From NCBI GenBank assembly GCA_030180135.1, contig CM058238.1:7119248-7183247 (forward strand): a stretch of DNA of 64,000 nucleotides, in the 5' to 3' direction. This DNA comes from Orychophragmus violaceus. Its lineage: Eukaryota > Streptophyta > Magnoliopsida > Brassicales > Brassicaceae. The translations under genes were made by a program, and so were the position numbers. This document shows positions 47,744-59,738 of this stretch, piece after piece (position 1 is the stretch's first letter; every line of letters starts with the position of its first letter). The notes below the pieces were generated by a model, which was not told the DNA's origin, searched no databases, and worked only from the letters and a program-made list of their open reading frames with translations.

Positions 47744-48790
47744 ATGCAATGCCTAATGGCTGATGGAGCTTTAATTACTCTAGATTCCGACGATATTCTG
47801 ACAGCTACACATACTCTAGCAGTCGGTACAGAGTTTCCCGATGTGGAAACTTGCAGAAGAACTTTAAAAGATTTAGCTATAGCTCTGCATTTTGATCTCC
47901 GTATTGTCAAATCAGACCGTAGTAGATTCATAGCCAAATGCTCCAAAGAAGGTTGTCCGTGGCGTATCCATGCCGCAAAATGTCCCGGGGTTTCGACATT
48001 TACGGTTAGGACGCTTAATAGTGAGCATACATGTGATGGTGTTCGTGATCTACATCATCAGCAAGCATCGGTTGGTTGGGTTGCTAGATCAGTAGAGGCG
48101 CGGATTAGAGATAACCCGCAGTACAAACCCAAGGAGATATTGCAAGATATAAGGGATGAGCATGGAGTTGCGGTTTCTTATATGCAGGCTTGGCGCGGGA
48201 AAGAGCGAAGTATGGCTGCGCTTCACGGGACTTATGAGGAAGGTTATCGGTTTCTTCCTGCGTATTGTGAGCAGATAAGACTAGTCAATCCAGGGAGCTT
48301 TGCATCTGTTTCTGCTTCTGGACTTGAGAATTGTTTCCAGCGGTTGTTTATTGCGTATCGAGCTTGTATCTCCGGTTTTTTAAGTTCTTGTAGGCCTCTT
48401 CTTGAATTGGATAGAGCACACCTTAAAGGGAAGTACTTAGGTGTAATTCTCTGCGCTGCAGCTGTTGATGCGGATGGCGGTTTGTTTCCGTTAGCGATCG
48501 CGGTTGTTGATAATGAAAGCGATGAAAACTGGTCGTGGTTTCTCTCGGAGATTAGGAATCTTCTCGGGATGAATACCGACAGCATACCAAGGCTGACGAT
48601 ACTGTCGGAGAGACAGAGCGGAGTTGTTGAAGCCGTGGAAACTCATTTCCCGACAACGAGGAGACCGCCGGGTAGACCGAAGAAGAAAGTGGTTCGAGTT
48701 GAGAATTTGAAGAGACCGAAGAGGATAGTTCAATGTGGAAGGTGTCATTTGCTTGGACATTCTCAGAAGAAATGCTCACAGCCCTTTTGA
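47744..48790 (+). CDS. Domesticated Mutator-transposase gene (MUSTANG-like), internally deleted
   Basis: An open frame of 348 residues from the first ATG (47744); the frame upstream starts with GTG, so this is the plausible start. The N-terminal MuDR/FAR1-type zinc domain has C/H residues in AKCSKEGCPWRIHAAKC and NSEHTCDG (residues about 65-110). The first half of the MULE transposase core follows (PLLELDRAHLKGKYLGVILCAA, then NESDENWSWFLSEIRNLL). After ILSERQSGVVEAVETHFP the sequence jumps to RRPPGRPKKK and the terminal zinc knuckle CGRCHLLGHSQKKC. The usual distal core, with the last catalytic residue, and the SWIM finger are missing, with no stop or frameshift at the join (about 48654). 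Relatives are host genes, not mobile. Function of the short form is unknown; it could still bind DNA. Confidence 0.75.
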   Translation: MQCLMADGALITLDSDDILTATHTLAVGTEFPDVETCRRTLKDLAIALHFDLRIVKSDRSRFIAKCSKEGCPWRIHAAKCPGVSTFTVRTLNSEHTCDGVRDLHHQQASVGWVARSVEARIRDNPQYKPKEILQDIRDEHGVAVSYMQAWRGKERSMAALHGTYEEGYRFLPAYCEQIRLVNPGSFASVSASGLENCFQRLFIAYRACISGFLSSCRPLLELDRAHLKGKYLGVILCAAAVDADGGLFPLAIAVVDNESDENWSWFLSEIRNLLGMNTDSIPRLTILSERQSGVVEAVETHFPTTRRPPGRPKKKVVRVENLKRPKRIVQCGRCHLLGHSQKKCSQPF

Positions 48791-49208
48791 TGAACCCTTT
48801 CATGACTTTTCTATCTTCTTTCCTTCTTGTTTTGATGTAACTTTGTAATGTTTAAGTTCGACTTGTTCCATTGTAGAGACTTGTCTTCAATGGAAAAAAG
48901 GAGTTGATGTTAAACCCTAACCGGGGGTTTGAGTATAATAATTGATCCAGTTATTGATCTTGTTTTTGGTTTAGACGTTGAGTTGAATTCAAAGTCGAAT
49001 TATTAGTGGAAAGGCTTGCTATTTTCCGGTTAGATAAGGGTGTTGACTTTTCACTTTTGAGTTATCCATTTGTGTTCTTTTGTTAATGGATCCGGTTAGA
49101 TCAATCACAATCACAATCCAAGCTAAAGAATATCCTAACATCAGATCGACCGGTTAGATTCGGTTTTGTATTTTTGGTTGATTAGAATCGAGTCTTTTTT
49201 ACACATTG
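48791..49208. other. 3' flank of the Mutator-derived gene
   Basis: No coding sequence. It ends at a CATTG that recurs at 50871 on the far side of the minisatellite block. Confidence 0.45.
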
Positions 49209-49356
49209 GTGCTGTTTTTTTGTGCGTTGAGAAACTGCATCTCACTGCAAAAACAAGATGTTGTTCTTTTAGTGGTACTTAAGAAACGCATCCAGATGCA
49301 AAAATCAGATATTGCATCCAAAATAATTGGAAATTCTGGATGCATTTGAAAGTTGA

Positions 49357-49384
49357 GTTGAGACGCACTTTGGTGCGTCTCAAC
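49357..49384. repeat. Perfect 12-bp-stem hairpin
   Basis: GTTGAGACGCAC, loop TTTG, then GTGCGTCTCAAC. It lies just left of the minisatellite core. Confidence 0.85.
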
Positions 49385-49489
49385 TTCCAAAATTCTAAAA
49401 TAAGCATTTTTGGGGAAAATTGTAAAATATTGCGGTTTCTCGATAAAATAGAAAAATCGCGGTTTTTCGCGAAACAAAAAAATCACAAA

Positions 49490-50675
49490 AGCGCATTTTT
49501 CCGCCAAAACCGCAAAAACGCGTTTTCCCGCCAAAACCGCAAAAACGTGTTTTCCCGCCAAAACCGCAAAATCGCGTTTTTCCGCTAAAACCGCAAAATC
49601 GCGTTTTCCGCCAAAACCGCAAAATCACGTTTTTCCGCCAAAATCATAAAATCTCATTTTTCACGCCAAAACCGCAAAACCTCGTTTTCCGCCAAAACCG
49701 CAAAATCACGTTTTTCCGCCAAAACCGCAAAATCGTGTTTTTCCGCCAAAACCGCAAAATTGCGTTTTCCCGCCAAAATCGCAAAACCTCGTTTTTCCAC
49801 CAAAACCGCAAAATCACGTTTTCCGCCAAAACCGCAAAATCACGCTTTTCCGCAAAAACTGCAAAATCGCGTTTTCCCGCCAAAATCGCAAAACCTCATT
49901 TCCCGCCAAAACCGCAAAATCACGTTTTTCCGCCAAAACCGCAAAATTGCGTTTTCCCGCCAAAATCGCAAAATCGCGTTTTCCCGCCAAAACTGCAAAA
50001 TTGCGTTTTCTCGCCAAAAGCGCAAAATCACGTTTTCCCGCCAAAACCGCAAAATCACGTTTTCCCGCCAAAACCGCAAAATCGCGTTTTCCTGCCAAAA
50101 CCGCAAAATCATGTTTTCCGCCAAAACCGAAAAAATCGTGTTTTCTCGTCTAAACCGCAAAATCACGTTTTCCCGTCAAATCACAAAATCATGTTTTTCC
50201 GCCAAAACCGCAAAATTGCGTTTTTCCGCCAAACCGCAAAACCATGTTTTCCCGCCAAAACCGTAAAATCATGTTTTTCCGCCAAAACCGCAAAATCCTG
50301 TTTTTCCGCCAAAACCGCAAAATCGTGTTTTCCCGCCAAAACCGCAAAATCGTGTTTTCCCGCCAAAACCGCAAAATCGTATTTTTACGCCAAAATCGCA
50401 AAATCTCGTTTTCCTGTCAAAACTGCAAAATCGCGTTTTTCCGCCAAAACCGTAAAATCGTGTTTTCCCGTCAAAACCGTAAAATCGTGTTTTCCCGCCA
50501 AAACCGCAAAATCGTGTTTTTTGTCAAAACTGTAAAATCATGTTTTTCCGCCAAAACGGTAAAATTGCGTTTTCCCGCCAAAACGGCAAAATCGCGTTTT
50601 TCCGTCTAAATCGCAAAATCCCGTTTTCTATCAAAACCGCAAAATCGTGTTTTTCCGCCAAAACCACAAAATTCA
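49490..50675. repeat. About 1.2 kb minisatellite, unit about 27 bp
   Basis: The unit CCGCCAAAACCGCAAAATCG plus CGTTTTT repeats more than 40 times. Substitutions concentrate at the CG sites (CG to TG or CA), as methylated cytosines decay. Long open frames on both strands encode only the repeat (AKTAKSRFP or ILRFWRENA patterns) and are not genes. The array ends less than 1 kb upstream of the RGP5 start codon. Confidence 0.95.
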
Positions 50676-50870
50676 AACCTTAAAAATAATGCATCCAACT
50701 AATGTATACAAATAAACAAAGAAACATAATTGCATCTAGACGCAATTTCTAAACGCAATTTCTAAATGCACAAAGAAACATAATTGCATTTACATCTGGA
50801 TGCAACGTTTGGAAACTGCATCTGAATGCAGTTTCTAGACGCAATTTCCAGATGAGGAAAAGAACAGGCC

Positions 50871-51560
50871 CATTGACGTTACGACACGCACGATCGAAGA
50901 GGGAATTGCGGGAGAAGTTTTTGGACCAATTCTACAGAAACATGATGCATACACACGGTTCGTGTTTATCTCTCTGAAAAAAGGAAGAAGAAAACCTCGG
51001 ATCTGCAGCATCATCTCCAAAGCTGAGTCAGGTCCTTCTCTCACAAACGAAAACCATTTTTCCAGTCTCTTTACTCGCTTCTCTCGTCGATTTAGTATTA
51101 AACTTCTGGGCATTGCTTTGTTTGATCTGCTAATTCATTTCTGGGAATCGCTCGATTTCTAATTTCTTTTGCTCACTGTGGTATAGACAATGATTCTGTT
51201 GTTCCGTTGATTGCAGGATCTCAGTTATAATGTTCCACTTGTTGATCTTAATCGATCCTGGGAGTACTGAGTAGTAGATCTTCATTAGGTTTAGCTATGT
51301 GGATCGTGTTTTTGGATTAATCACTGATGAGTGAAAGCTAATTTTTTTGCCGGAAATTTGGTCTTGTAAAATATTGGTTCAGATCATTTCATACTTCCGT
51401 TTTCTAGCTTGCTTATGGAAAGATTTTAACTTTGTATGCTATTTGGTAGCTTTCTGACAAAGTTCAACTTTTGATGTCTCTGCAGAACATTACCTTGGAA
51501 CTTTGAGACTTGAAGCCTAAAGTTATATCGTACTGCATAACAGATTGGCGAAATTCAAAG
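50871..51560 (+). other. RGP5 promoter and leader
   Basis: The likely transcription start region and 5' leader of RGP5. A leader intron probably ends at TCTCTGCAG|AACATTACC (about 51485). No other gene. Confidence 0.5.
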
Positions 51561-52607
51561 ATGTCGTCGGTTGAGATAAACAAGAATGAGGTTGACATTG
51601 TAATTGGGGCTCTTAATGCTGACCTGACACAGTTCTTGAACAGCTGGAAACCCTTTTTCTCCGGTTTCCATCTGATTGTCGTCAAAGATCCTGAGCTCAA
51701 GGAGGAACTCAACATACCACAAGGCTTTGATGTAGATGTCTACTCAAAGACTGACATGGAAAAGGTTGTGGGCTCATCCAATTCCACGATGTTTTCCGGC
51801 TATTCTTGCAGATATTTCGGTTATCTCATATCTAAAAAGAAGTACATTGTCTCAATTGATGATGATTGTGTTCCGGCTAAAGATCCCAAGGGGTTCCTAG
51901 TGGATGCTGTTTCTCAGCATGTGAACAACCTCGAAAAACCAGCCACACCTCTCTTCTTCAACACCCTTTACGATCCTTATTGCGAGGGAGCGGATTTTGT
52001 CCGTGGATACCCTTTCAGTCTTAGAAGTGGTGTCCCTTGTGCTGCATCCTGTGGACTTTGGCTTAACTTAGCTGATCTTGATGCTCCAACACAAGCTCTC
52101 AAGACAGAGCAAAGGAACACTTCGTATGTTGATGCTGTTATGACTGTACCTCTCAAGGCTATGCTACCCATAAGCGGAATCAACATTGCTTTTAACCGTG
52201 AGTTGATTGGTCCAGCTTTGGTGCCTGCACTTAGAATAGCTGGGGAAGGGAAAGTGAGATGGGAAACACTTGAGGATGTTTGGTGTGGGATGTGTCTGAA
52301 ACATATCTCTGATCATTTGGGTTATGGTGTGAAAACTGGACTGCCTTATGTGTGGAGAAATGAGAGAGGAGATGCGGTGGAGAGTTTGAGGAAGAAATGG
52401 GAAGGAATGAAGCTGATGGAGAAAAGTGTTCCCTTTTTCGAGTCTTTGAAATTGCCTGAGACTGCACTTACAGTAGAAGATTGTGTGATTGAGCTTGCTA
52501 AAGCAGTGAAAGAGCAGTTGGGTTCAGATGATCCTGCCTTCACGCAAGCTGCTGATGCTATGGTTAAATGGGTCCAGCTCTGGAATTCTGTTAATTCGAG
52601 CGGTTAA
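51561..52607 (+). CDS. RGP5: Reversibly glycosylated polypeptide, RGP5 type
   Basis: One coding exon of 348 residues (GT75 family). The start MSSVEINKNEVDIVIGALNA fits the family; an in-frame ATG-like frame upstream (51510) lies in the leader. The DxD-type site is ISIDDDCVPAKD-like (residues about 108-119, SIDDDCVPAKD). Conserved family blocks include RGYPFSLRSGVP, the glycosylated-Arg region (NTSYVDAVMTVPLKAMLPIS), WCGMCLKHISDHLGYGVKTG and the C-terminal WVQLWNS. RGP1-3 are UDP-arabinopyranose mutases at the Golgi that supply UDP-arabinofuranose for cell-wall polysaccharides. RGP5 joins such complexes, but no mutase activity has been shown for it alone. Full length, no lesions seen. Confidence 0.93.
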   Translation: MSSVEINKNEVDIVIGALNADLTQFLNSWKPFFSGFHLIVVKDPELKEELNIPQGFDVDVYSKTDMEKVVGSSNSTMFSGYSCRYFGYLISKKKYIVSIDDDCVPAKDPKGFLVDAVSQHVNNLEKPATPLFFNTLYDPYCEGADFVRGYPFSLRSGVPCAASCGLWLNLADLDAPTQALKTEQRNTSYVDAVMTVPLKAMLPISGINIAFNRELIGPALVPALRIAGEGKVRWETLEDVWCGMCLKHISDHLGYGVKTGLPYVWRNERGDAVESLRKKWEGMKLMEKSVPFFESLKLPETALTVEDCVIELAKAVKEQLGSDDPAFTQAADAMVKWVQLWNSVNSSG

Positions 52608-52950
52608 AGTTGAACCGGTTAATCTATTTCCCGAGGTTAGGTTCCTTTATCACTTCTAAGCTTATTATTTTCATGTCTCAGGGATTTGTCTTCATGTTTA
52701 TTGCTCTTTTTATCTAATCATAAGCATGTTTTTTTATGAGACATTTAATAATGTAAACCTTGACTTGTGAAACCCATCTTGTTAGTTTCGATGATGATTA
52801 TATCTAATGCTTATCTTTTTCTTCTGGTTCTTGATTGATTAGATTCGGGGGTTTCAATCTTGTAGAATCATAAAACATATATACAACAAGCATTAGTCAT
52901 TCTTTTTGTTCTATGAATGTGGGTTACAAATAGTATACAAGCAATATATG

Positions 52951-55672
52951 TTAGGCAACCTCATGGTTCAAGGCACCGTGGACCGTGGTTGAAGATGATG
53001 ATGCTTTGGCACCCAAAGCATTGAGCAAAGACTGAGTGTCTATTAGTTTTTCCCTAAGCAATACATTGTAGTCATAGAGAAGTTGAAACTTCTTCTTGAT
53101 GTCGATTGCGTCCACTTCAGAACCAGAAGACCCTTCACTGAACTCTGCAATCGTAAAAGTACCAGTCCAAGGTTTCAGATTTGACTATTATAATAAACCT
53201 TGTTGCAACCGAATGTTTCTCCTAAAGAAACGAAAATTTAGATATACATATTGTTCACTTCTACTTCTAAGACCTAAACCATAAGACACAGCTACTGCTA
53301 TAAGTAATCAACAATGGTGTAAATGTAAGCCATACCCATCGGAGGAGGTGGCGGGATTATATCGTCATCACTGCTAGAAAGTGGATGGCTTTGAGAAGAG
53401 TGGCTTGTACTCTTCTTATTTGAGAAATCATCTCCATGAGCTAAAGAAGAAGCTGAATCGAAAGATTTCATTTCTAGGCTTGCATGTTGTGGAATTACAT
53501 TCTGGAAAAGAAAATAACACAATTAAGAACACACTTAAGGGCTCGAAAAGAAAAGAGGAAACCCACATAAATAGTTAGTTACCTTCTCAACACTTACGCC
53601 AGGTTTCTTGCTAGACATGATAGAATGCTGCATTTTTGTTCTTGATGATCCACATTCCGAACTGGAGCAATTAGGAGATGTTGCAGGTCTCGCTAAACAA
53701 CAGATTGCTGACACATTTGTCGTTTTGATGGCATCATCGACCAATATGTTGCAACCCCATGTGTATGCAACATATCTTCTCAGCTATAATAAGAAGTATT
53801 CTATGAGCAACTTATAATAAGATAAGAGAACGTTGCAAGAATGAAAAACAATTACTTTATCCCAGTGGTCAAGTGCTTTACGCCGATTACGTATCCTCCT
53901 GAATATGGTATCTTCATTTCGCAGCTTCTTGATCCTGTACTCACACTATTTGACCAACCGAGTTACCACCATCCAGGTTATGCTCAAAGACTAGAGCTCT
54001 TTTATATGTTTGATAGATTGTGAATACCAATATATATCATAGAATCTCCTTCAACAAGAGAGAAAGCTTCAAACCTGCACTAGTAGGTAGAAAAATATGC
54101 CAATACTGATGCAATACAAACCACCAAGATCAGCAAGGAAGCTAACTGTAACACAGCAAACAGACAAAAGTAAGATACTTTAGTTATAACTGAAGCTGTT
54201 CTATATTCTCCAGTTGCACATTCTAAATCAAGAAACTCAGTGCAGCAGTAGTTTCCATCTCAAAGTTGATAAATAATCACTAGTAAGACTTGACTGGACA
54301 TCACAAGAAGTCATTGGAGAAAGTAAATGGAGTAATTTGACTTACCTGGACCAAGTATATTTTCATGCTCGATCTCAACAATATAAGCAGACAGATAGTT
54401 GATGAATAGTGTGGTGTTGAGTATGCCATCTGTTGACCTTCCCAGAGATGCCTGAAGCTGAGCAGTGTCTCGGTAAACAGAGCCAGGGATAAACTCGTGG
54501 AACAGAGGTTGTATCAGCTTAAGATCCCGTAAATTATGGTAAATCCGTGGAAACAGATTAAACTTCAATATGTTCCCTTCAGTTCCACGGAAAGTAACCG
54601 GTCTTGTGTCAAGCATGCTTCCGTTTCTCAGAGTGCCACTAACATAACTTATACGCTTCTTGTTAGCTTCATTCTTAGAAGTGAAGTTAAACTGAAACCC
54701 AACAGCAGCAGCAGGTGAATCAGGAAGATCAACGAAGTGCCATGAGATGTAGATGTAATCGCTGGTGAGACGACATCTAGTACACTTGAAGTTCACAGTT
54801 GGACCTGAAGTTGTGTTCTTACAACTATAGTTTCCAAAACCGGAAAGAGAAGCCACTTTGAGATCGGTGAAACCAGGATTACCAGTGACCACATTCCCAA
54901 TACCGCGTAGATTGGAGCAACTCATGTCGGATACAGCAGTGATGTTGAACTCCAAATCGTTTTCGAATGAGGTTAAATCTGGAGAACCAGTAGCTCTCAC
55001 ATTGTGAACTTCAATGGTTCTCTTGGTTATGATTTGGTAAAGCAACCTGTGAAGAAACTGAACACAACATTACAAAGTTTGAAGCTTTCCTTAGAGATGA
55101 AGAAGAAAAACTCACGCAGCGAATAACCCTATGAAGACTATCCAGCTAGCGACAGAGAACGTTCCACCTAGCTCCGTCTTCCGTTTCTTGACAATTTGCT
55201 GATCATCCTGAGAGATTCATAGTGATGCAAAAACTTAATCAGTACTCAAAGAATCAGCTCATGGAGAAAGTAAAATCAGGGCAAAAAAGGAAAGAGAAGC
55301 ACTAACGAGCCAATGTCTAGTGGAGAAGAAGACGTCGAGCCGAGTAATCCACCAACGGAGATTAAACCAGATATTACGACCGTCGCCGAGCTTGGTGAAT
55401 CTGAGGAAGAAGCAAAAGACTAACCAGGAGAGAAGCATCACGAGCGTGGCTTCGAGGAACACAGCCTGAGACTGCGTGAACTTCCGGATCCTATCGAAGG
55501 CGAATAGCGTCTCGGCGAACGATGTTCCGCTGTAGCTAACATCTTTGTCAGTCGAGATTGTCGACGGCCAACCGAAGATCTCGCAGCTTCCTGAGTTCCG
55601 GTTAAGAAGCTGACCGACTCCGCACGCGCAGCGCGTGGCGTTGTATGTAATGGAGTCTCTGGGGCACGCCAT
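52951..55672 (-). CDS. Plant transmembrane protein of unknown function (At5g16520-like)
   Basis: Eight exons on the minus strand: 55672-55307, 55207-55116, 55046-54346, 54145-54075, 53939-53856, 53783-53583, 53501-53336 and 53144-52951. The model gives 624 residues with consistent phases. The N-terminus is Cys-rich (MACPRDSITYNATRCACGVG). Hydrophobic segments lie near residues 66-86 (FLEATLVMLLSWLVFCFFL), 138-160 (ASWIVFIGLFAALLYQII) and 392-408 (GLYCISIGIFFYLLV). The region between the last two carries many N-x-S/T sites, so it is probably lumenal or extracellular. The C-terminus is cytosolic-looking, with a Ser-rich stretch, a PPPPP run and a short coiled coil (KKKFQLLYDYNVLLREKL). I know no function. 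An upstream in-frame ATG (55771) would add 33 residues and is less likely. Confidence 0.8.
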
Positions 55673-56380
55673 AACAGAGAAACTCCAGGAAGAAGATGAA
55701 CGAGAGAGATGCTCGTGAGAGGAGAAGAACCAGAGGGGGCAAGAAAGGAATTTCATTTTTGTTCCTTTCATCTTCTTCTTTTCGTTTCCTTTTTTAATTT
55801 TTTATTATTATTTTGTGCAGCGTCAAAGACATCTGACCATGAAGAAAACCAGCCTGTACGTTAAGTGTCGAGACGTTACTTGAGAGACTTCCTCAAGGAC
55901 CGACAAAATTAAAAACCGGTTGGTTCCGGTTAATTAGCCCGACAAAATTAAAAACCGGTACGTTTATGTTACCAATTCCACTGACTAGAGTAAAACATCC
56001 ATAAACAAACATTGAAATTATAATATTTTATTAGTTTAACATTAGATCAAAAATTTAATTTGTAATAAAACTATTAATTTATCGAGATTTTAATTTATAG
56101 AAGTTATATTGCACTTCTTTACTATATTTGTTCACATATTAGAATCCCAAAAATGCATTTGTCTAGATTATATAATCTAATGATCAAGGTAGGTGTCAAG
56201 ATTGCTTTTCCCCGAGTTTTATTGTCTCAAGTTCCCTTGGCCTTGAAAACTTGATAAGCAAAAATACTGAGTAAAAACAAACAAACAAAGTTTTTGATAT
56301 TTGATCTCTTAATATCGTGTATCCTTCAAGTTCTCAAGTATAGTAAGTTAACCTAACTTTAACTAATAACTCTTTGCTGG
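55673..56380. other. Upstream region of the transmembrane protein gene
   Basis: Promoter-side DNA. It contains a direct repeat of GACAAAATTAAAAACCGGT (about 55901 and 55942). No gene. Confidence 0.5.
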
Positions 56381-56690
56381 CAGAGCCGGCGCCGGACACA
56401 TTTTTTTTAAGGTTTTTGAATGGGGTCTCCACTTTTCAAGGGCCCCACAATTCCAAATTTTGTTGTTGTGTCTTTAATTCTGATATAGAAAAAACAGAAA
56501 GACGGATTATTTTTTAGAATAGTTAAAAATTTTGTTGTTTTTTTAATGATATAATTGTACTTTTAAAGACATAAATTTTGTTTATATTGTTTTCTTTTTA
56601 CTTTATAATATATATAGTCTTTTATATTATTAAAATTATGGTTTTGAAAAAAAATCGAATAGGGCCCCCGAAATCTCACCTCCGGCTCTG
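56381..56690. mobile_element. hAT-type MITE, 310 bp
   Basis: The ends CAGAGCCGG (left) and CCGGCTCTG (right) are inverted repeats. Further inverted GGGGCC-type strings lie inside. A perfect 8-bp duplication TTTGCTGG is at 56373-56380 and 56691-56698. An 8-bp duplication with CAGAG-type ends is diagnostic of the hAT superfamily. No coding capacity. Confidence 0.85.
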
Positions 56691-56698
56691 TTTGCTGG

Positions 56699-59600
56699 TA
56701 ATAATTATTTCACCCAGTTCATGATCTTGACAGCATGTTATCAAAGAGTGTTCATGTGGCTCATACATTTTGAGGACTTTATGCTGAATGTAAGATCGTC
56801 CATTCATTCTCAATGCTTAACAAATTGTTCTTTCTTCTCTGCTGTTCTTTTCTCTTCTGAAAATCGAATGTTCCCAGAATAAAAACATAATGTGAACCAG
56901 AGGAGTACAAGTAGGTGCTGTAGCGTATATTAAGTCGATGAAGCAGACTATTTGTGAGCCACAGAGAAAAAAATTAAAACGAAAAGGAAAAGACATAAGT
57001 GAAGTCGTTTCAAACAGAGGATTTATTCCACCTGCACTTGGGGCTTGTCTTTTCTCCAAGTAACAAATGCCCTTTAAAAGATTAGAAATGTTTTCTTCTT
57101 TTAATAAAAAGATTAGGTATAGGTCTGCGCTATGCCGCGGATATTAAAACACAAAATAATTATATATATATATGTATATATTTGTTATTTTAATATAGTA
57201 TAAAGTTTATCATTTATTAATTAAATATACTATATACTAATTCTAGTAAAGAAACATGAATTATATAAAATTAGTAATAATTTTTGTTAGTATTTCTTTG
57301 GTTTTGAAAATTTTCCAACCTTTATTAATTCATAAACATCTTTTTATGCGGGTTTACTTACTTGAAACTTATTTTAAAAATACATTTTTCCATATATTAT
57401 ATACTTATTGTTAATTCGGATAGTTCTATATGTTATCTCATATTCTTTCCAACATATTTATACTTACAAAATATTAAACTATTTGTTTATTAAACAAAGA
57501 AATTAATAAAATGATAAACTCTTCAATGTTTTACTTTTTTCGATATTTATATTGATTTCTCGTGTTATGTCTTTCCATGTTTCTCATTTCTTATAATTAA
57601 TTTATGTTTTTTTAAAAAGTCTCCATATATATTTTTTCATAGTTGATACTTGTATTCTCAAACTCCATTTATTTGGGTCTAAATTTTTGTTGTTGAACTT
57701 TTTAGCTATTATTTGATTTTTACATTTAATTAATTTTTAAAAAACAAATGTTCATTTTGTTATTAATGAGAAAGTTGGGTAAAAGTATTATACAAAATCA
57801 TATAAAGTTTCAAATTTTACAATGTACAAGAAATCGAAGAAGATAATATTTAGTTTATACATCATGAAATCTTTATATGTAGGTTTGTTTTTTTTAGAAA
57901 ATACTTGCAGATTTTCATATATTATTAAATTTGGATTGTTCAACATTCTATTTTATCTTGTCCAATTCATATACTTGAAAAATTAAACTCTTAATTTTTT
58001 GTTATTTTCCTGAACGGTTAATTTGTTAATGAAGATTAAGAAATATCACAAAAAACTAATATTTTTTATTAAATAGTTATATTTATGCTTTTGAAGCCAA
58101 TTTTGTGCATTGAGAGACATCTTCTTTAATTAGTTTGATCGTTTATTCTATTTTTTTTTGTTTTTCTTTTCATCTGTATTTGTTTATAAATTAATTGATG
58201 TATACAAGTTTATTATTGGTTTATATTATATGTAAGTTTTACAAAAAAAAAACATATGACATCTTAATAACTAAAAATAATAATTGATGTATCAGTTTTT
58301 TCATATATTATCCACCAAATTATCATTCTCTTTTATTTAGTATTATTTTATATCTTACTATTTTTTATATTTTTAGTTAGTATCAAAAACTTCCGATTAA
58401 TTTACACACTCATCATCTTCTTATTTTTAAAATTAATTTTATTCTCCTTTCTATCCATACCATAGAAGTTTTCTCATTTACCTTTTTGTTGTTCTCATCG
58501 GAAAAAAAAACAAACTCTCATATCTCCGTCTCAGATTTGATTACCCTCTTCTCGATTTTTTGGATTTTATAAACAAACCAAAATGTCATAAATCAAATAA
58601 GAGATGGACAAAATGAACCAAACAAAAAAATTTAAATTCCAACCAAATTTTCAAAACTTAAACCAAATTGAATTATAAAAATAACTCAATAGTATATATA
58701 CTATATAAAATAAATTAATATCGAACTGAACCAAACTATATATAAAAACCGAATTGAACTGAATAAAATTCACTTAATATTAATATTTTAATTACATATA
58801 GAAATTATATTAAAACCCTATAATTATAATTAAATTAGTAGATTGTTTCTATATGTTTGTTAAAATCCCAAAACAAATTATTATTTAATTTTGAATGTGA
58901 ACTTGTTTTTTAGAACTTAAATTTTTTGAAATTCTAAAAACTCGAACCGCCCAAAATAAACCGGATTATACTTCGAACTTGAATAAGATCTATTTTTGTA
59001 AATCCTGAAAACTGAAAAGTCTAAAACGAACCAAACCCGATAATCGAATGTTCATTGTTAAACCAATCACTTAAACTTATGAGTCATATTAAAATCAGAT
59101 GTATATTTTGTTATGTTTTGATTGACTTTTTAAAATTTTCATGATATGTATATTTTATTTTGTTTTGATTGGTTTTTAATTTTTTTTATTAATTGATGTG
59201 TTACATTTTCGTGACTTTAAAATGATGATGTGTCAACACAGGGAGTGACACTTTCTCTATTACTGTGTTGATTAGTGTGTGGATACCTAGTGTTGTGATA
59301 TGTATATATTCTATTATCAACTACTTAATTTGAGTCTTTAATGATTGAAAATGAACATCTTTTCGACCAAAATGAAAACATTTTCTCCCTTAACTTTCTT
59401 TCTTCTGATTTGATTTGTAGCTTTTTAACAACATGGTTTCGTTTCAACTTGGCTATATTCAAGTACTATAATACTAGCTAGATTCATTTATCGAAACATT
59501 CAAGCTTAATTTGGCAAGTTATTTAGTGAATCATATAGTATATTGGGTAATTCAAACCCTAATTTAGAAATATGATTAATTACGTACAAACATACAATGT

Positions 59601-59738
59601 TTTCTGGTCTGTAAATCTTATTCTCAAGAAACTGTAGCACATAAACTTTAGATGTTTTGGTCTGGGCATAAAATATTATGACATCAACTAATAGTCGCAA
59701 AACATAGAATGGATTTAGAATAAACTTTCAAATCATGC
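56699..59738. other. AT-rich intergenic DNA with a degenerate Helitron end
   Basis: No gene seen. On the minus strand, CCGCGGCATAGCGCAG followed by ACCTATACCTAAT (57142 down to 57112) looks like a worn Helitron 3' hairpin and CTRR end. Its 5' end is not identifiable. AAACCGAA / GAACTGAACC phrases cluster at 58600-59050. Confidence 0.4.

Larger units (their letters stand above)
49209..50870. mobile_element. Candidate DNA transposon containing a minisatellite
   Basis: The outer 40 bp or so on each side are inverted relatives: left GTGCTGTTTTTTTGTGCG then TTGAGAAACTGCATC; right, as complement, CCTGTTCTTTTCCTC then GCGTCTAGAAACTGCAT. CATTG flanks both sides (49204-49208 and 50871-50875). Both flanks of the repeat core also carry GCATCCAGATGCA-like palindromes. 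That is consistent with a non-autonomous DNA transposon that amplified an internal tandem repeat. The flanking duplication is short, so the ends are provisional. Confidence 0.4.

Noticed and set aside
48244..48803. Antisense ORFs opposite the Mutator-derived gene
   Set aside because: Shadow frames of a real coding sequence with conserved zinc and transposase motifs on the plus strand.
49735..50609. Long open frames (up to 266 residues) on both strands
   Set aside because: They encode only the translated 27-bp minisatellite; no composition or start context suggests a gene.
49490..50675. CRISPR-like array of direct repeats
   Set aside because: Repeats are contiguous with no unique spacers, and the DNA is from a plant nucleus.
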